DNA from: Plasmopara viticola
Lineage: Eukaryota; Oomycota; Peronosporomycetes; Peronosporales; Peronosporaceae
Direction: 5' to 3'
NCBI GenBank assembly: GCA_001695595.3
Contig: MBPM02000039.1
Coordinates: forward strand, 638,835 to 702,834
Length of the DNA: 64,000 nucleotides
Shown here: positions 23,491-33,495 of the stretch, piece by piece
How positions within the stretch are numbered: the stretch's first letter is position 1
Layout of the letters: every line of letters starts with the position of its first letter
Translations under genes and position numbers: made by a program
The notes under the pieces: model-generated
What the model was told of the DNA's origin: nothing
Seen by the model: the letters and a program-made list of their open reading frames with translations, nothing else
Database searches by the model: none

Positions 23491-23746
23491 CACCGGACTT
23501 GTTCTCCGGAGATTAATACGAAAGAGTAGCGAGTTGGCAAGTAATTTTAGAAATTGAAGTCGTCTATAAAGGGACGACTAGGACAATATTTTCCGACCTC
23601 AAGTCATTTAAGCAAAAATACAATAAAGAACCGGATGATGCAAAATCATTAGGTTAGTCACTGAAATCAGGAAAGTTGCGTCAATCACTTTGACGCAATA
23701 AGGATCGGTCGAGCGAGCGACTTGGATCGCGGCTTGCTTGTCGAGG

Positions 23747-24353
23747 CTATGCCTTGTCGACATGATCAACAAAGGGCGGAGCTGGGACTGTCGCAAGTGA
23801 AATGTCAAAGAGACGAGTCACAATCTGCTCAATCTCGTCCGGGGTTTTACCGCACTTCGCAAGCTCCAGCACTACATGTCGGCGGTCGCTACCCGCAAGA
23901 CCATCCCGTTGGTCGAGTTGTTGTCGCGCTTGAATCGTAATGGCACTTGCGCGGGCTCTACGATTCTCCAGGCCTCCCAGTCTAGACGATTTTGATTTGA
24001 GCACGCGGCAAAATATTCGTCGTTGCATTGAAGGACATTTCCTGTGTGGCATGACACGAAATACAGGGCACATTCCAAGTCTGTCTCCATAGTAAAGAGT
24101 TTCAGTCGCCAGGCTCTTTAGGGTCAAAGACGCATTCTCCGTTAGTGCGAACTTGCAGGTAACGTCCGTTGCGAACTGACTGGATCGCGACCTTATCATC
24201 ACGGACACGACGCAAGCAAAGTTGCTCGTAAATGTCGCGATTGTCAGATAGACAGCGCGCTTGTTTGGATCCAAGCGGACTCTGTAGACTCCTTTGTTTG
24301 CGAATCGACCAAATAATGATGGGCACGTCAAACGGAATCTCGCTGAGATCCAT
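23747..24353 (-). pseudogene. Fascin-like beta-trefoil gene B2, two frameshifts
   Basis: Partner of 2932-3539. It carries the same deletion that ends the frame after CVFDPKEPGD (stop near 24102) and, in addition, one G fewer at 23953-23955, which shifts the middle segment (24090 to 23872) out of frame with the C-terminal TPDEIEQIVTRLFD part. The extra difference is in a run of G, so it may be a consensus error. As written it cannot make a full fascin-like protein. Confidence 0.6.
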
Positions 24354-26020
24354 GGCGAAAGTTGCAAGTGGCGACTATTTTCTGCAGCGCTAATAGAGAA
24401 CTGAGGGTCTTGACTCGTATGGTCGTTGTCATGACGAGGCCAAAGGGTATCTTTCTCTCAGATCATGTGGCTTTCATAGTAAGTGCTTCTGATTGATGGA
24501 TCGTTTACTGCTCAAAGTGTCGCAGAGCGGCAATAACTAGTCGAGGAAAAATGTGATGTATGCGCGTGAAACACGATGAAATTGATTAGCACCGCGAACA
24601 GTTACTGATTAAACCCTATTTAGGGGAGTCATAGTAGGTCGGTGAAGACACTAGCTTTTTAATTTCTACAGCTGTTCGCGCAATTGCGGTGCTGGCAGCG
24701 GCAACAAATACTTATAGTAGAAATAAGCAACGTTTGCATAATTTTATTATCCGGACCGCGTCACAGGCACTTTGTTTAGGCACGGAAGTTCAACGTGTTT
24801 CGCTGACCATACAGCATGAAAAGATGACTTTCTGGTCCATTTTGACAAAGCATAGAAAGGGGTGGTTAGCGCCGTGTTAATTCTCATACAAAGCGCCGAG
24901 CACAAGTGTGAGTGATTATTATGTGTCTTGTGAAAGCACTTGTTCAGCTCGAATACGATCTAATTTGAAAGGAGTTTCCGGTCAAGCTAAGATCTGGACC
25001 GGCGTGACTCTTTAGAAACGCAGCGTGCGATACTTTCTGTCGGCCAAAACAAATACCGCCAGCTATACTTATACTGGCTTCTTGATGAGTCCGCAAAAAT
25101 CGTCCCTGGTATATTATTGTCCAATTCCATCGATGATCTCGCAGAACGGTTGGGCCTCTCCTTGCTAATCATGTATCCTAACTATTGAATTTCAAAAGCT
25201 AACTATGTATTCTAACTATTGAATTTCATTCGTCGAGTCAGATACCGGTAAATACGTCGTCAAAACTATTTCTTTTATGTATATTAAGGACAAACCGCGC
25301 AACCATGTATTTTTCTAGTTTTAACAGCACTTTGGTTGATGCGTCTCGCGAGCAATCTTCTTACTTTATTTGATTGAGGTGACTCCCGGTCTTATCTCCA
25401 CTAGTTTCTTTTTATACCTAGAAGTTTGACTCGACGAAAGTGCGGTGCACTATGCTCAACCTTAGCCTGAGATCACGTATGTGAAGTGCTTTACCTTAAA
25501 CAGCGGGGTATATAGTGATGTACCGAAAAATCTTCCGAATGATGCTCGTGAGAGCTTTGACCGGCTCCATCAAGATAAGCTGCGATTTGAGGTCGAAAGC
25601 AATAGGTTTTTTGATCCGCGAAACGAGATTCTTCAACTGATCTGAAGTCGTTCAGCTTAAGATGTGTCCACATCAGTACCAAGCAACCAATATTATTGCT
25701 TTTATTTTGAAGCCGAGTAGTGTAATACGATGCGGTGCTGAAATTGCGCTGAAGTAACAATGCAACCAACTTTGTTTTCTTCAAATCGTAGGTCGTCAGT
25801 AGTGGGCCTATTTCTAAACGGCAAATTGTGTCGAATCCTAGATAAGGGTGAGCAGCAGCTCCGTCGCAAACTTTGCTAGTTCTCTAGATACTTTTTTTGT
25901 TGACTCACAGCAAAGACATCATCGACCAAGGCACCCTAGGTCAAGTCTATACCCTTTCGAGAAATATGGTATTTTATGTCGTGACGAATTTTTTTTTTCG
26001 TAGAAAACGAGTCATAAAGC
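24354..26020. other. Upstream flank of gene B2 and intergenic DNA
   Basis: 24354-25172 is the diverged counterpart of the upstream flank of gene A. At 25551-25655 a 34-codon plus-strand open stretch (RESFDRLHQDKLRFEVESNR and on) has a weaker relative at 16436-16490, so it is probably an old dispersed coding repeat. The rest holds nothing I can name. Confidence 0.4.
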
Positions 26021-26343
26021 TTGGAAAAGGTTGGGGTGACGCCCTCCTTCCAAGCGCGGAGGCTAAATGCTCGCGCGCTTCGGGCAGGTGCTCTCGGGCA
26101 TCTGCAGGTCTCTAACGAGTTTCACCCTCGACGCGACGGTCTCCGGCACCGGGCGCCATCTGGGCTCTTACCAAGTCAGAGCTAAGCAAAATAATGGAAG
26201 ACCCTCACGACCTCGGTGCTGGCTGCACTGCCCGCCGAACGAGACCCGACGTATGCGGACACCACTCTATGCCATGGACTGGCCAGACTGAGCCTAGCAC
26301 GTGCATAACTTGGCAACGCGATAACGTGATACAATACAATTCA
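26021..26343 (+). mobile_element. Short non-autonomous LINE-derived element, copy S2
   Basis: About 320 bp, starting TTGGAAAAGGTTGGGGTGAC and ending in a TACAA-type tail after ACGTGATACAATACAAT. It has the same three-piece structure as the other short copies: 5' leader to the CAGCACC-like joint, ~31-bp middle block ending CAGAGCT, A-rich linker, 3' terminal region. A possible imperfect target duplication is ATAAAGC (26014) versus AATAAGC (26343). Confidence 0.8.
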
Positions 26344-29315
26344 ATAAGCGGTGTCTCACCCACCGGATAAATTTAAGATAAAAATGCATAATAAGCACGA
26401 TTGACGACTAATTTGCTGTGGAATTATATCGACAGAAACCAATAACTTTGTGTTCTGGTTGCATTGTTAAATTTATCTAGCACAATCAATTTGTAAAGCT
26501 GTTGGGATACCCTATCAAAACAGTAGACTCTTACTTACTCAGTAAATCAACGTTGGTCTGATCTTCTTTTGTTCATCTCAGTTGTCATTGTTCTTGCATA
26601 TCTACGATAAATTTGCGCTGTCTTCACTCAGAAGAGGCGATAGGAACCCTAATAAGTCTGCTGGGTCAATGAAAATGGAGGTGTAATAGTTAACCGAGAC
26701 AATTTGAATAAGACTAAACAAGAAAGTCGAGTAAATGTGACTGTATCTGAAGGTCTTTGTAAAGGCCCACATAAGTTTTTTGACACTGCGTATCAAATTG
26801 GCCATGTCAATTTAGACTTTAGTTAGACCGGGCGACATTTAAAAAAATATTGCTGTTTTGCTGATCAAATATATAAATGCCGTTGCAAGACATGAACTCA
26901 CGCAGAGTATGTTCGATCTGGTTTTGTATGAGTGTTTCAACACAGCGCTAACCACCCGTCGTGTGCTTTGATTAAGAGGTCGAAGAATCTAGTAGCAAGT
27001 ATCTTAAGGATCAGAGACGATTAGAATTGACCGATAGAAGATGGCAAAGCTGGTGCTGCCGGCAAATTTATTTTTACCAACCTGTCAAAGCTCGATATTT
27101 TTCGGAGATACAAAAGTATTTTTGACACCTTACATACGTATGCTTGTATTTTTCCAGAAAAGACTCGTGAGCCCAAAAATGCTTACGAGGGGTGCAAGCA
27201 TGACTTACTTAATCTCTACTCCTTAGGGTGGAGCCATTGGTCTATATTGCTTTGCAATCCAGAACTCGTGCCTTCTTATGTTGTACTCGTCCATCTTAGG
27301 GAAATGAAATGACTCCGTACTGTCAACTTTATGCCAGGTTTTTTTCAACCTAAGGAGCATGTTACACTTTAAATGTGTTTGTAGATTACTCTTATGCTCT
27401 TTCAATATCCCATCACATTATTACAAGTTTGGGTTCAAGTTGCGCTACATCATGATGAAAGTACCATATTATAGCAACTGTTGCGTGGCGAGATTTATTC
27501 GGATTGACATTTTATAGGGCTTTAGCCTCGAAGAAGCCGTCTCAATTGTCGTCAGAAGAGCTCCAGAGCGCTTTTCGTCTTAAAAGACACGGATGTTGTC
27601 TAATAAACAGCTTTTTGTGATTTTATCACAAGTAATACTGACAACGTCCCCTTTTGAGGCTCAAAAAGAAGCCTCAATGACGGCTACCACGTCTAAGGAA
27701 GAAAGCGTGAATTTATCCAGTTCTGACGCAGAGAAATGGCACGTCAGCCAATTTCCAGTAAATGCTGAATCGGATCTAGAATATTTATTGTTGATCTTCT
27801 CGATTTTGATGCTGTATTTGAATTGGGTCATTCCATTCTCAAGCGGTAAATTCCAGCCCACGCTCATTACCGCCTTTATTGCATTAATCGACGCAACCTC
27901 CATTTCTTTGGCGTTCAACGCGCACGGCAAAAAAATTATTTCAGTCCATCTTTCGTGAACGGCTTTGTCAAGCAATCAGACTCAAAGTGGCCAGCTTTGA
28001 TGCAGCAGGCTTTCTTACCCACCTTCACACTGCAGTGATGACTTGGGGCTTACGTATACAATCTAGCGCTTTTTTGAGTTTATTAGTAACAAAATCAACG
28101 TAAAGCGCTCCACAAAAAACCCATTTATCGCTCCACAAAAAGCCCATATATCTAGAAGTCAGCAAAAGTCTTAAAGTTTCTGGGCAGCCAGAAAAAACGC
28201 TAATACGAAATAACGGATCTTAAGCCATGACTTATACAATTAACTGGTGACAAGTCTAATTAATCGCAGCCTTTGCTAATTCGATCAGCAATCTCAATCT
28301 ACGATTAAGACAGCTGATCAACTAAGCCAAGGTCAGCCGAACGAGGTTGCAAGCGTCTTTTTTCTCACCTAGAAGCCGGATAAACTCGCACGGGTTCATC
28401 GATTAAGACGCATTCATATATGATAAGTATAAGATACACCATACGTTTTACCTCAGTGCGAGTCAGAAGCGACAGTTCTACTTGGTTGATGTTGCACTTT
28501 TAACATCAGTCGTCGGTACTTTTACTTGAGGCTACACCTTTATGGAAGATTTGACTGGTATACTTGAGGAAGCCACGCTGGCCAAAGCAAAAGTCAGTTA
28601 TGGTAAAGCAGGCAACTTCAGCAAAAAAATGACAGGTCAACCCTTAAGAGCCAAGCTAATCAAACCTTACAACTGTTTAGGCACAAAAGCTTGGCGTCTC
28701 TAGCTGACCTTACAACCCGAAGGGTTGGCTTAACTAAACTACGCACCAACACGATCGTGCCAGTGGGTTGTGTATCAGACCACGCACTTTATCTTGATAA
28801 TCAACATGTACCTTCCATTTTGTAACAGCGCTTGCCTCATCGGCTTACAACCAAGTCCTCCCCACGAGGTCGAAGGCAAGCTTTGGAAACACATCGCTGA
28901 GAAACGCTTAGAAAAGGTTTTAGTTTCCCGACGAACCCATCAGCAGTAGGAAAATGATCGGCTTTGGCGTAAAGAGGAAATTTGTGCATCGAGTGCTGAT
29001 TGAGGCCAGTTTTAATTAGCTGACTGATGCGTTTGAAAATAGCGGCCAAACCAAGTCATTTTATCTCGACTGGCTAACGCGATGGCTATAAACATCCCTG
29101 AGGTAAATAAAAAATCTGGCTCTAAAATTAATAGCATAAAGTCATTTCTTATCTTTGAGATGGGCAAGTTTGACTTAGTCCTGGCTAAAAAACACGAATA
29201 CTGAATTAGTTAATGAGACAAAGGAATAGAGTAGCCAATAAATTTCATGCACGAGGGTTTTCGTAATTTTTTGTTTTTACCTCAGGCGTACCATTGCATA
29301 AGTTTTCTCAAAAAG
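26344..29315. other. Gene-poor intergenic region
   Basis: No recognisable gene. An open frame at 27593-27958 has an antisense frame of similar length and neither resembles a known family. Bases ~28660-28770 show a diverged third copy of the fascin-gene upstream block (GCTGACCTTACAAC shared with 850-863), again without coding content. Confidence 0.4.
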
Positions 29316-29664
29316 AAGCCTATGCGAAGCTCGGAAAAGGTTGAGGGTGACGCCCTCCTTCCAAGCGCGGGGGCTAAATGCTCGCGCGCTTCGGGCAGGT
29401 GCTCTCGGGCATCTGCAGGTCTCTAACGAGTCTCACCCTCGACGCGACGGTCTCCAGCACCAGGGCGCCACCTGGGCCCTTACCAAGTCAGAGCTAATCA
29501 AAGTAATGAAAGACCCTCACGACCTCGGTGCTAGCTGCACTGCCCACCAAACGAGACCTGACGTATGCGGACACCACTCTATGCCGTGGACTAGCCAGAC
29601 TGAGCCTAGCACGTGCAAAACTTGGCAACGCGATAACGTAATACAATACAATACAAGCCTATGC
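29316..29664 (+). mobile_element. Short non-autonomous LINE-derived element, copy S3, with target-site duplication
   Basis: The element runs 29326-29654 and is bounded by perfect 10-bp repeats AAGCCTATGC at 29316-29325 and 29655-29664. It starts GAAGCTCGGAAAAGG and ends in a TACAA repeat tail. The two internal joints are those of the other short copies. The target duplication and tail show that the already shortened form was inserted by retrotransposition. Confidence 0.85.
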
Positions 29665-32425
29665 TAATTGACTTACGAAAAATAAAGGTGGATGTCTATA
29701 CTGATTCCTTCTTGAAAACAGATGTAACGATGTCTTCAATAACCACATTTGCCCAAATGAAAGTACAATGGTAGCATCGTCTGGTATAGAGGACTATCGA
29801 GTCTACTACCATTTATATTCTGTTCTATATGCGGGTAACATCGTTTACAAGTCAGTAACACTGTATGACCAAGATCAGGGATCAACGATTTACAAGCAGG
29901 TAATATAGTTTCCAAGGCATGGTGGACATCAGGTGTACCGAGAAGAGCTGGTACCTAGCTCTGCTAGAAATGTAACATATAATTGATTTGGTATATGCTT
30001 GTATAAAGGTTACTTGGATTTGGTGTCTAGCTGAAAGTTAATATTTGATTTCAATAAGTTTATTAGATTTAATTTTTTTTGAGCTATGTGGGGCGCGGTA
30101 TTAATACTATGCATAGCTACGAAGTACTATGACACCAAGCATAGGGCACTGTATATGAGCAGTATAAGTTTGCTGATACTTCTTGGCCGAAAAGCCAAGT
30201 AGCTGACCATTTGATTTCAGGTGAATTTAATGTCACTATGGCCTCTGAAATGGATCAAGATCGTCCTTTACTATATTCTCGTGAAAAAAAATAGGCATGC
30301 TGTAGAATCTAAAATCTTTACATTCGTCACCGACTTTCGGCGCTCACAAAAGGGGCGGAAATTGTTGGCTAGGTCATGTTTGTTATAAGCTGAATGGTGC
30401 AGCGCGCTGCGCGGACATACTTTCCAAGAAAAGCTATGTTTACAATAGGTCTTGGTGTACACAGTACAATCGACTGGATCTTATAGTCGGCTACCTACGA
30501 TTTAGAATGGTGAAGTAGGATATGAAACAGATCCTCAAAAATTAAAAGCCGTCTATGACATGTTAAAAATAAGGCTTGAGGAAGCTACTAGTCCAACAAA
30601 GACTTTCGCACAATCATAGTGCTGGCTAGGCGGATCTCACAAAGCTTTTGTCATACAGATATAAAAAAGATACCGAGAGAGCTAGTACAAAAAGGATTTT
30701 GATAACATAAGGAAGGCTTTTAGCATGCACTTGCTCTGGCTTTGACAAATAAGACAAAGCATGTCACGTCGTTTTTATGCGCGTATATCTTGATTAAGGT
30801 GAACAGTATAGAGATCTTTCACTTCAGCCCAGGCAAAAACGGAACGGCCTCATTCTCGACAAGGGTAATTGCACTTTTATTATTTCTTAGTGATTTGTGT
30901 AGTATATAGTCTAAAAATTGGTGATGACAGTGGTCAACCTGCCCGAATCTTTAACGATAATCATATGTTCGTAGCTTCTCGCGGAATTAGTCTTCTGTGC
31001 CGCCATATCCGAAAAGGTGAATTAAGTATTTATATAGTTTATTATCATACTTATTTTGAAATTTGATGTTATAAGCATGACGAATTTAATGTCCTTTCTG
31101 GTACCCTTTTGCGTAAAAACAAAGTGAGTCATTCACATCAGCAGTCGTTTGACGAAATTAATCATCAGGCTTATTGGACAGGTATAATCGAAGCCTTCAA
31201 TGCGTTTCTAGTTTGCATGCGAAAATACCAAAATTGAGTGAATTGAGCCTTCGGAAGAACTTGCGATCATAAGCAGCCGATGATCTTTATGAGCTCTATA
31301 AACATATCCCAAGCCGTCATCTTTGAACCTTCTGGAGGCATTTGATGCTCAAGTTAGCGGCCATATGAGTCAAATTACGGTCTCTACACACTGATAACCA
31401 TTTAATTGGTTACCAATGTGAGGGCCTGTGGGAACGTCAAATTCCCAAGTCAAACGTCAGCTAGTTTACGTAGCCCGCCTGTACCGTAAAATCTTTAAAT
31501 GTGCGTATGTCTTGTATATGTATTTAGTTTATAAAAAATAATGGCCGCGTGAGCATTGTGCCGCCTAGAATGATTGTGCATTTGGCTCCTGTTCCAATAA
31601 TTACAACTGTGTGACGAATAACTAGCCTGCATCTCAAATTTTGAGGACTATCGGACACGTCAGTGTCATACAGGGACCCGTGTTAGGTGTTGCGTTTAAG
31701 TTTAAAATGGTGACCCGCTTGCCGATGTTAGAAACAAGTCATTTACAGAGAGTCGGACAGACAAAACGAGGCAGCTATGTATCAGGAAAGTGCTGTACAA
31801 TCCGTGCGCTAAGGCTCTACATCTTTAAGCTTATAGGTATTTGTGGCTGAGTTTTCACTCAATGATGGTGCCGGCAATTTACACGCATAACACCATTTGA
31901 CGTAAAAGTGACATCACTTTATGTTATCCTTCGAAGCGTGAAGGTAAGGGAGGAGGCTCAGAAAACCTTCCCCCCCTAAGCGTCTAACTTGACGATAGTT
32001 TGCTTACTAAAAACATTCCTGACTTTGCAAATGTCGGCTAAAAATTTTACTTGGCAAGGGATACGATTGCATCTGGATAAAGTATTGGTGGATTTTGGCA
32101 CTCGAAAGTGTATGTTTTTTTTAAGATAATGGATTTCGTCTAAAAATACCTTTTCTAAGTCGTGGCCTATTGTATTCGCTACATCATCCCTTCTTTAAGT
32201 GTAATGAAATCTATTTATCTACATCATCCCGCCTTAACTGAACCGCTCTAAGCAGATAGACTAAAACTTAGAGCCGGATGACTTAAGGACTATTTTTCGC
32301 CAATATCAGACATGATATGTGTTTTTTCTCTTTTTTTTCTCTTTTCTTCTTCAAGTACTATTTTGCCAGTATCGTTTTGACACCAACCGTTGAAAGCGCA
32401 TATAGATAATTACCCGACGATATAG
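29665..32425. other. Gene-poor intergenic region
   Basis: AT-rich, no supported gene. A short pyrimidine tract (about 32320-32355) and the repeated words CTACATCATCCC at ~32180 and ~32220 lie just before the copia element; neither identifies an element. Confidence 0.4.
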
Positions 32426-32571
32426 TGTTAAAATTACACCGCTGAATGCATGTTGAACAGGTGGATGGCTTCACAGTAATTACAAGTCCGTCACAAATAA
32501 AAATTACATATGGTAGCCGTTCATTGGTCAGGATAAATATATTTACTTCGGTTTCTACTTTCTACTCAACA
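32426..32571 (+). repeat. 5' LTR of the copia element
   Basis: 146 bp, beginning TGTTAAAATTACACCGC and ending TACTCAACA, so it has the TG...CA ends of an LTR. It is about 92 percent identical to the 144-bp 3' LTR by eye (some 11-12 differences), which indicates an old insertion. The next bases (GGTTAACAGCCGC) are where a primer binding site should be; they do not match the 3' end of the tRNA-Ser found inside the element, and I see no clear primer match. Confidence 0.85.
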
Positions 32572-32619
32572 GGTTAACAGCCGCAAACAACAGCCTCGCA
32601 TCACCACACCTTCGCCACC

Positions 32620-33414
32620 ATGACTACCAAGCGCACCGAAGTCCTCCTAGGAGATGGTAGCTACTACCATTGGGAGTTCGACATGAGGATGGCCATCGCA
32701 AGAAAAGGGCTTCTGGGATACATTATGAGCGCGAAGGACGAGAGCGAAATAACGGAGACGTGGCTCGTGAATGACGCCAAGGCATTCGGTATATTTGCCC
32801 AGGGCGTCGAGATTCAACACCAGACCAAGATACGGTCTGCTACTCGTGCCTTGGAGGCATGGGGAACGCTTCGCGATTTCTACCATCGTTCCACTCTGCA
32901 CAACCGTGTCACGATGACACGGCGCCTTCATGAGTTTTAGACGGAGAGTGGCACTCGCATGGTGGAACATCTGGACGCGTTCGATGAGCTGGTCGTGGGA
33001 CTTCAGACGACGGGAGAGCCGATGGATGAATCAACACAGCTAGTGGCGCTTCTGAGCAGCTTGCCGGCGGAATATGAAATGATTTCTTTTATCGTGGAGA
33101 ACGCCAAGGACATCACTCTGATCGAAGTCAAGGAGGAGCTGTTGAAGGAGTCAGACATATTACAGAAGAAGGAAGCAAGTGAGAATGCGTTTTGGGCCAT
33201 AGACAATGATGGACGGATCAAGGGCAGACGAGGAAGTGGCCGCAAGAGTTACGCGCCACGCAAGGGCGGCGGCTTTCAGGGAAACTGCTTCAATTGTGAC
33301 CAGAATGGTCGTATGAAACGGGACTGTCCAGCTGCTGAGAGCCGTTCCAGAAACCGTTGTAGCGGTAGTGATGCAGTGTTTGCTGTGGGGGACAAGTGCT
33401 GTCTTCAGTGCTAA
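32620..33414 (+). pseudogene. Copia Gag, broken
   Basis: Nucleocapsid protein of the retroelement. It starts with ATG 32620 (MTTKRTEVLLGDGSYYHWEF), in a CCACC-type context. An in-frame TAG at 32938-32940 splits it after RRLHEF; the same frame continues through LDAFDELVVGLQ and a basic stretch. The zinc knuckle reads CFNCDQNGRMKRDCP (33286-33330), with Arg (CGT) where the CCHC histidine should be, so metal binding is probably lost. The frame ends with TAA at 33412-33414, immediately before the tRNA gene. Confidence 0.85.
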
Positions 33415-33495
33415 GACAGCTTGGCCGAGCGATTAAGGCGATAGTCTCGAAATCTATTGGGGTAATCCGCGTGAGTTCAAGTCTCACAGCTGTCG
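33415..33495 (+). tRNA. tRNA-Ser(CGA): tRNA-Ser (anticodon CGA) inside the copia element
   Basis: Complete type II tRNA shape read by eye. Acceptor stem GACAGCT (33415-33421) pairs fully with AGCTGTC (33488-33494), discriminator G 33495. A-box-like TGGCCGAGCGATTAAGG is in the D arm. The anticodon loop CTCGAAA gives CGA (serine, UCG codons); its stem ATAGT/TCTAT has one T-T mismatch at the pair closing the loop. A long variable arm GGGGTAATCCGC follows. The T stem GTGAG/CTCAC encloses TTCAAGT (B box). No intron and no encoded CCA, as usual in eukaryotes. The nearest T4 terminator is ~42 bases on (33537-33540). Gag lies upstream and the protease region downstream in the same frame, so the tRNA sits exactly at the Gag-Pol boundary. 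Confidence 0.88.

Larger units (their letters stand above)
20814..24642. repeat. Near-identical second copy of window bases 1-3828
   Basis: Bases 1-3828 recur here with offsets 20813 to 20815. The only differences I noticed are in homopolymers: A15 at 1872 versus G plus A16 at 22685, and GGGG at 3138-3141 versus GGG at 23953-23955. The match in the first copy ends at the N gap. Here the sequence continues into DNA that still resembles the upstream flank of copy A. Either it is a very recent segmental duplication or one haplotype placed twice by the assembler. Confidence 0.9.

Noticed and set aside
23747..24367. 206-codon minus-strand frame that begins in a different frame upstream of gene B2 and ends in its C-terminus
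   Set aside because: Its first two thirds are the wrong frame of the fascin-like gene; it arises only from the extra one-base difference and is not a real protein.
32320..32355. Pyrimidine-rich tract before the copia element
   Set aside because: Simple-sequence DNA outside the LTR; no partner feature such as a polypurine tract of another element was found.
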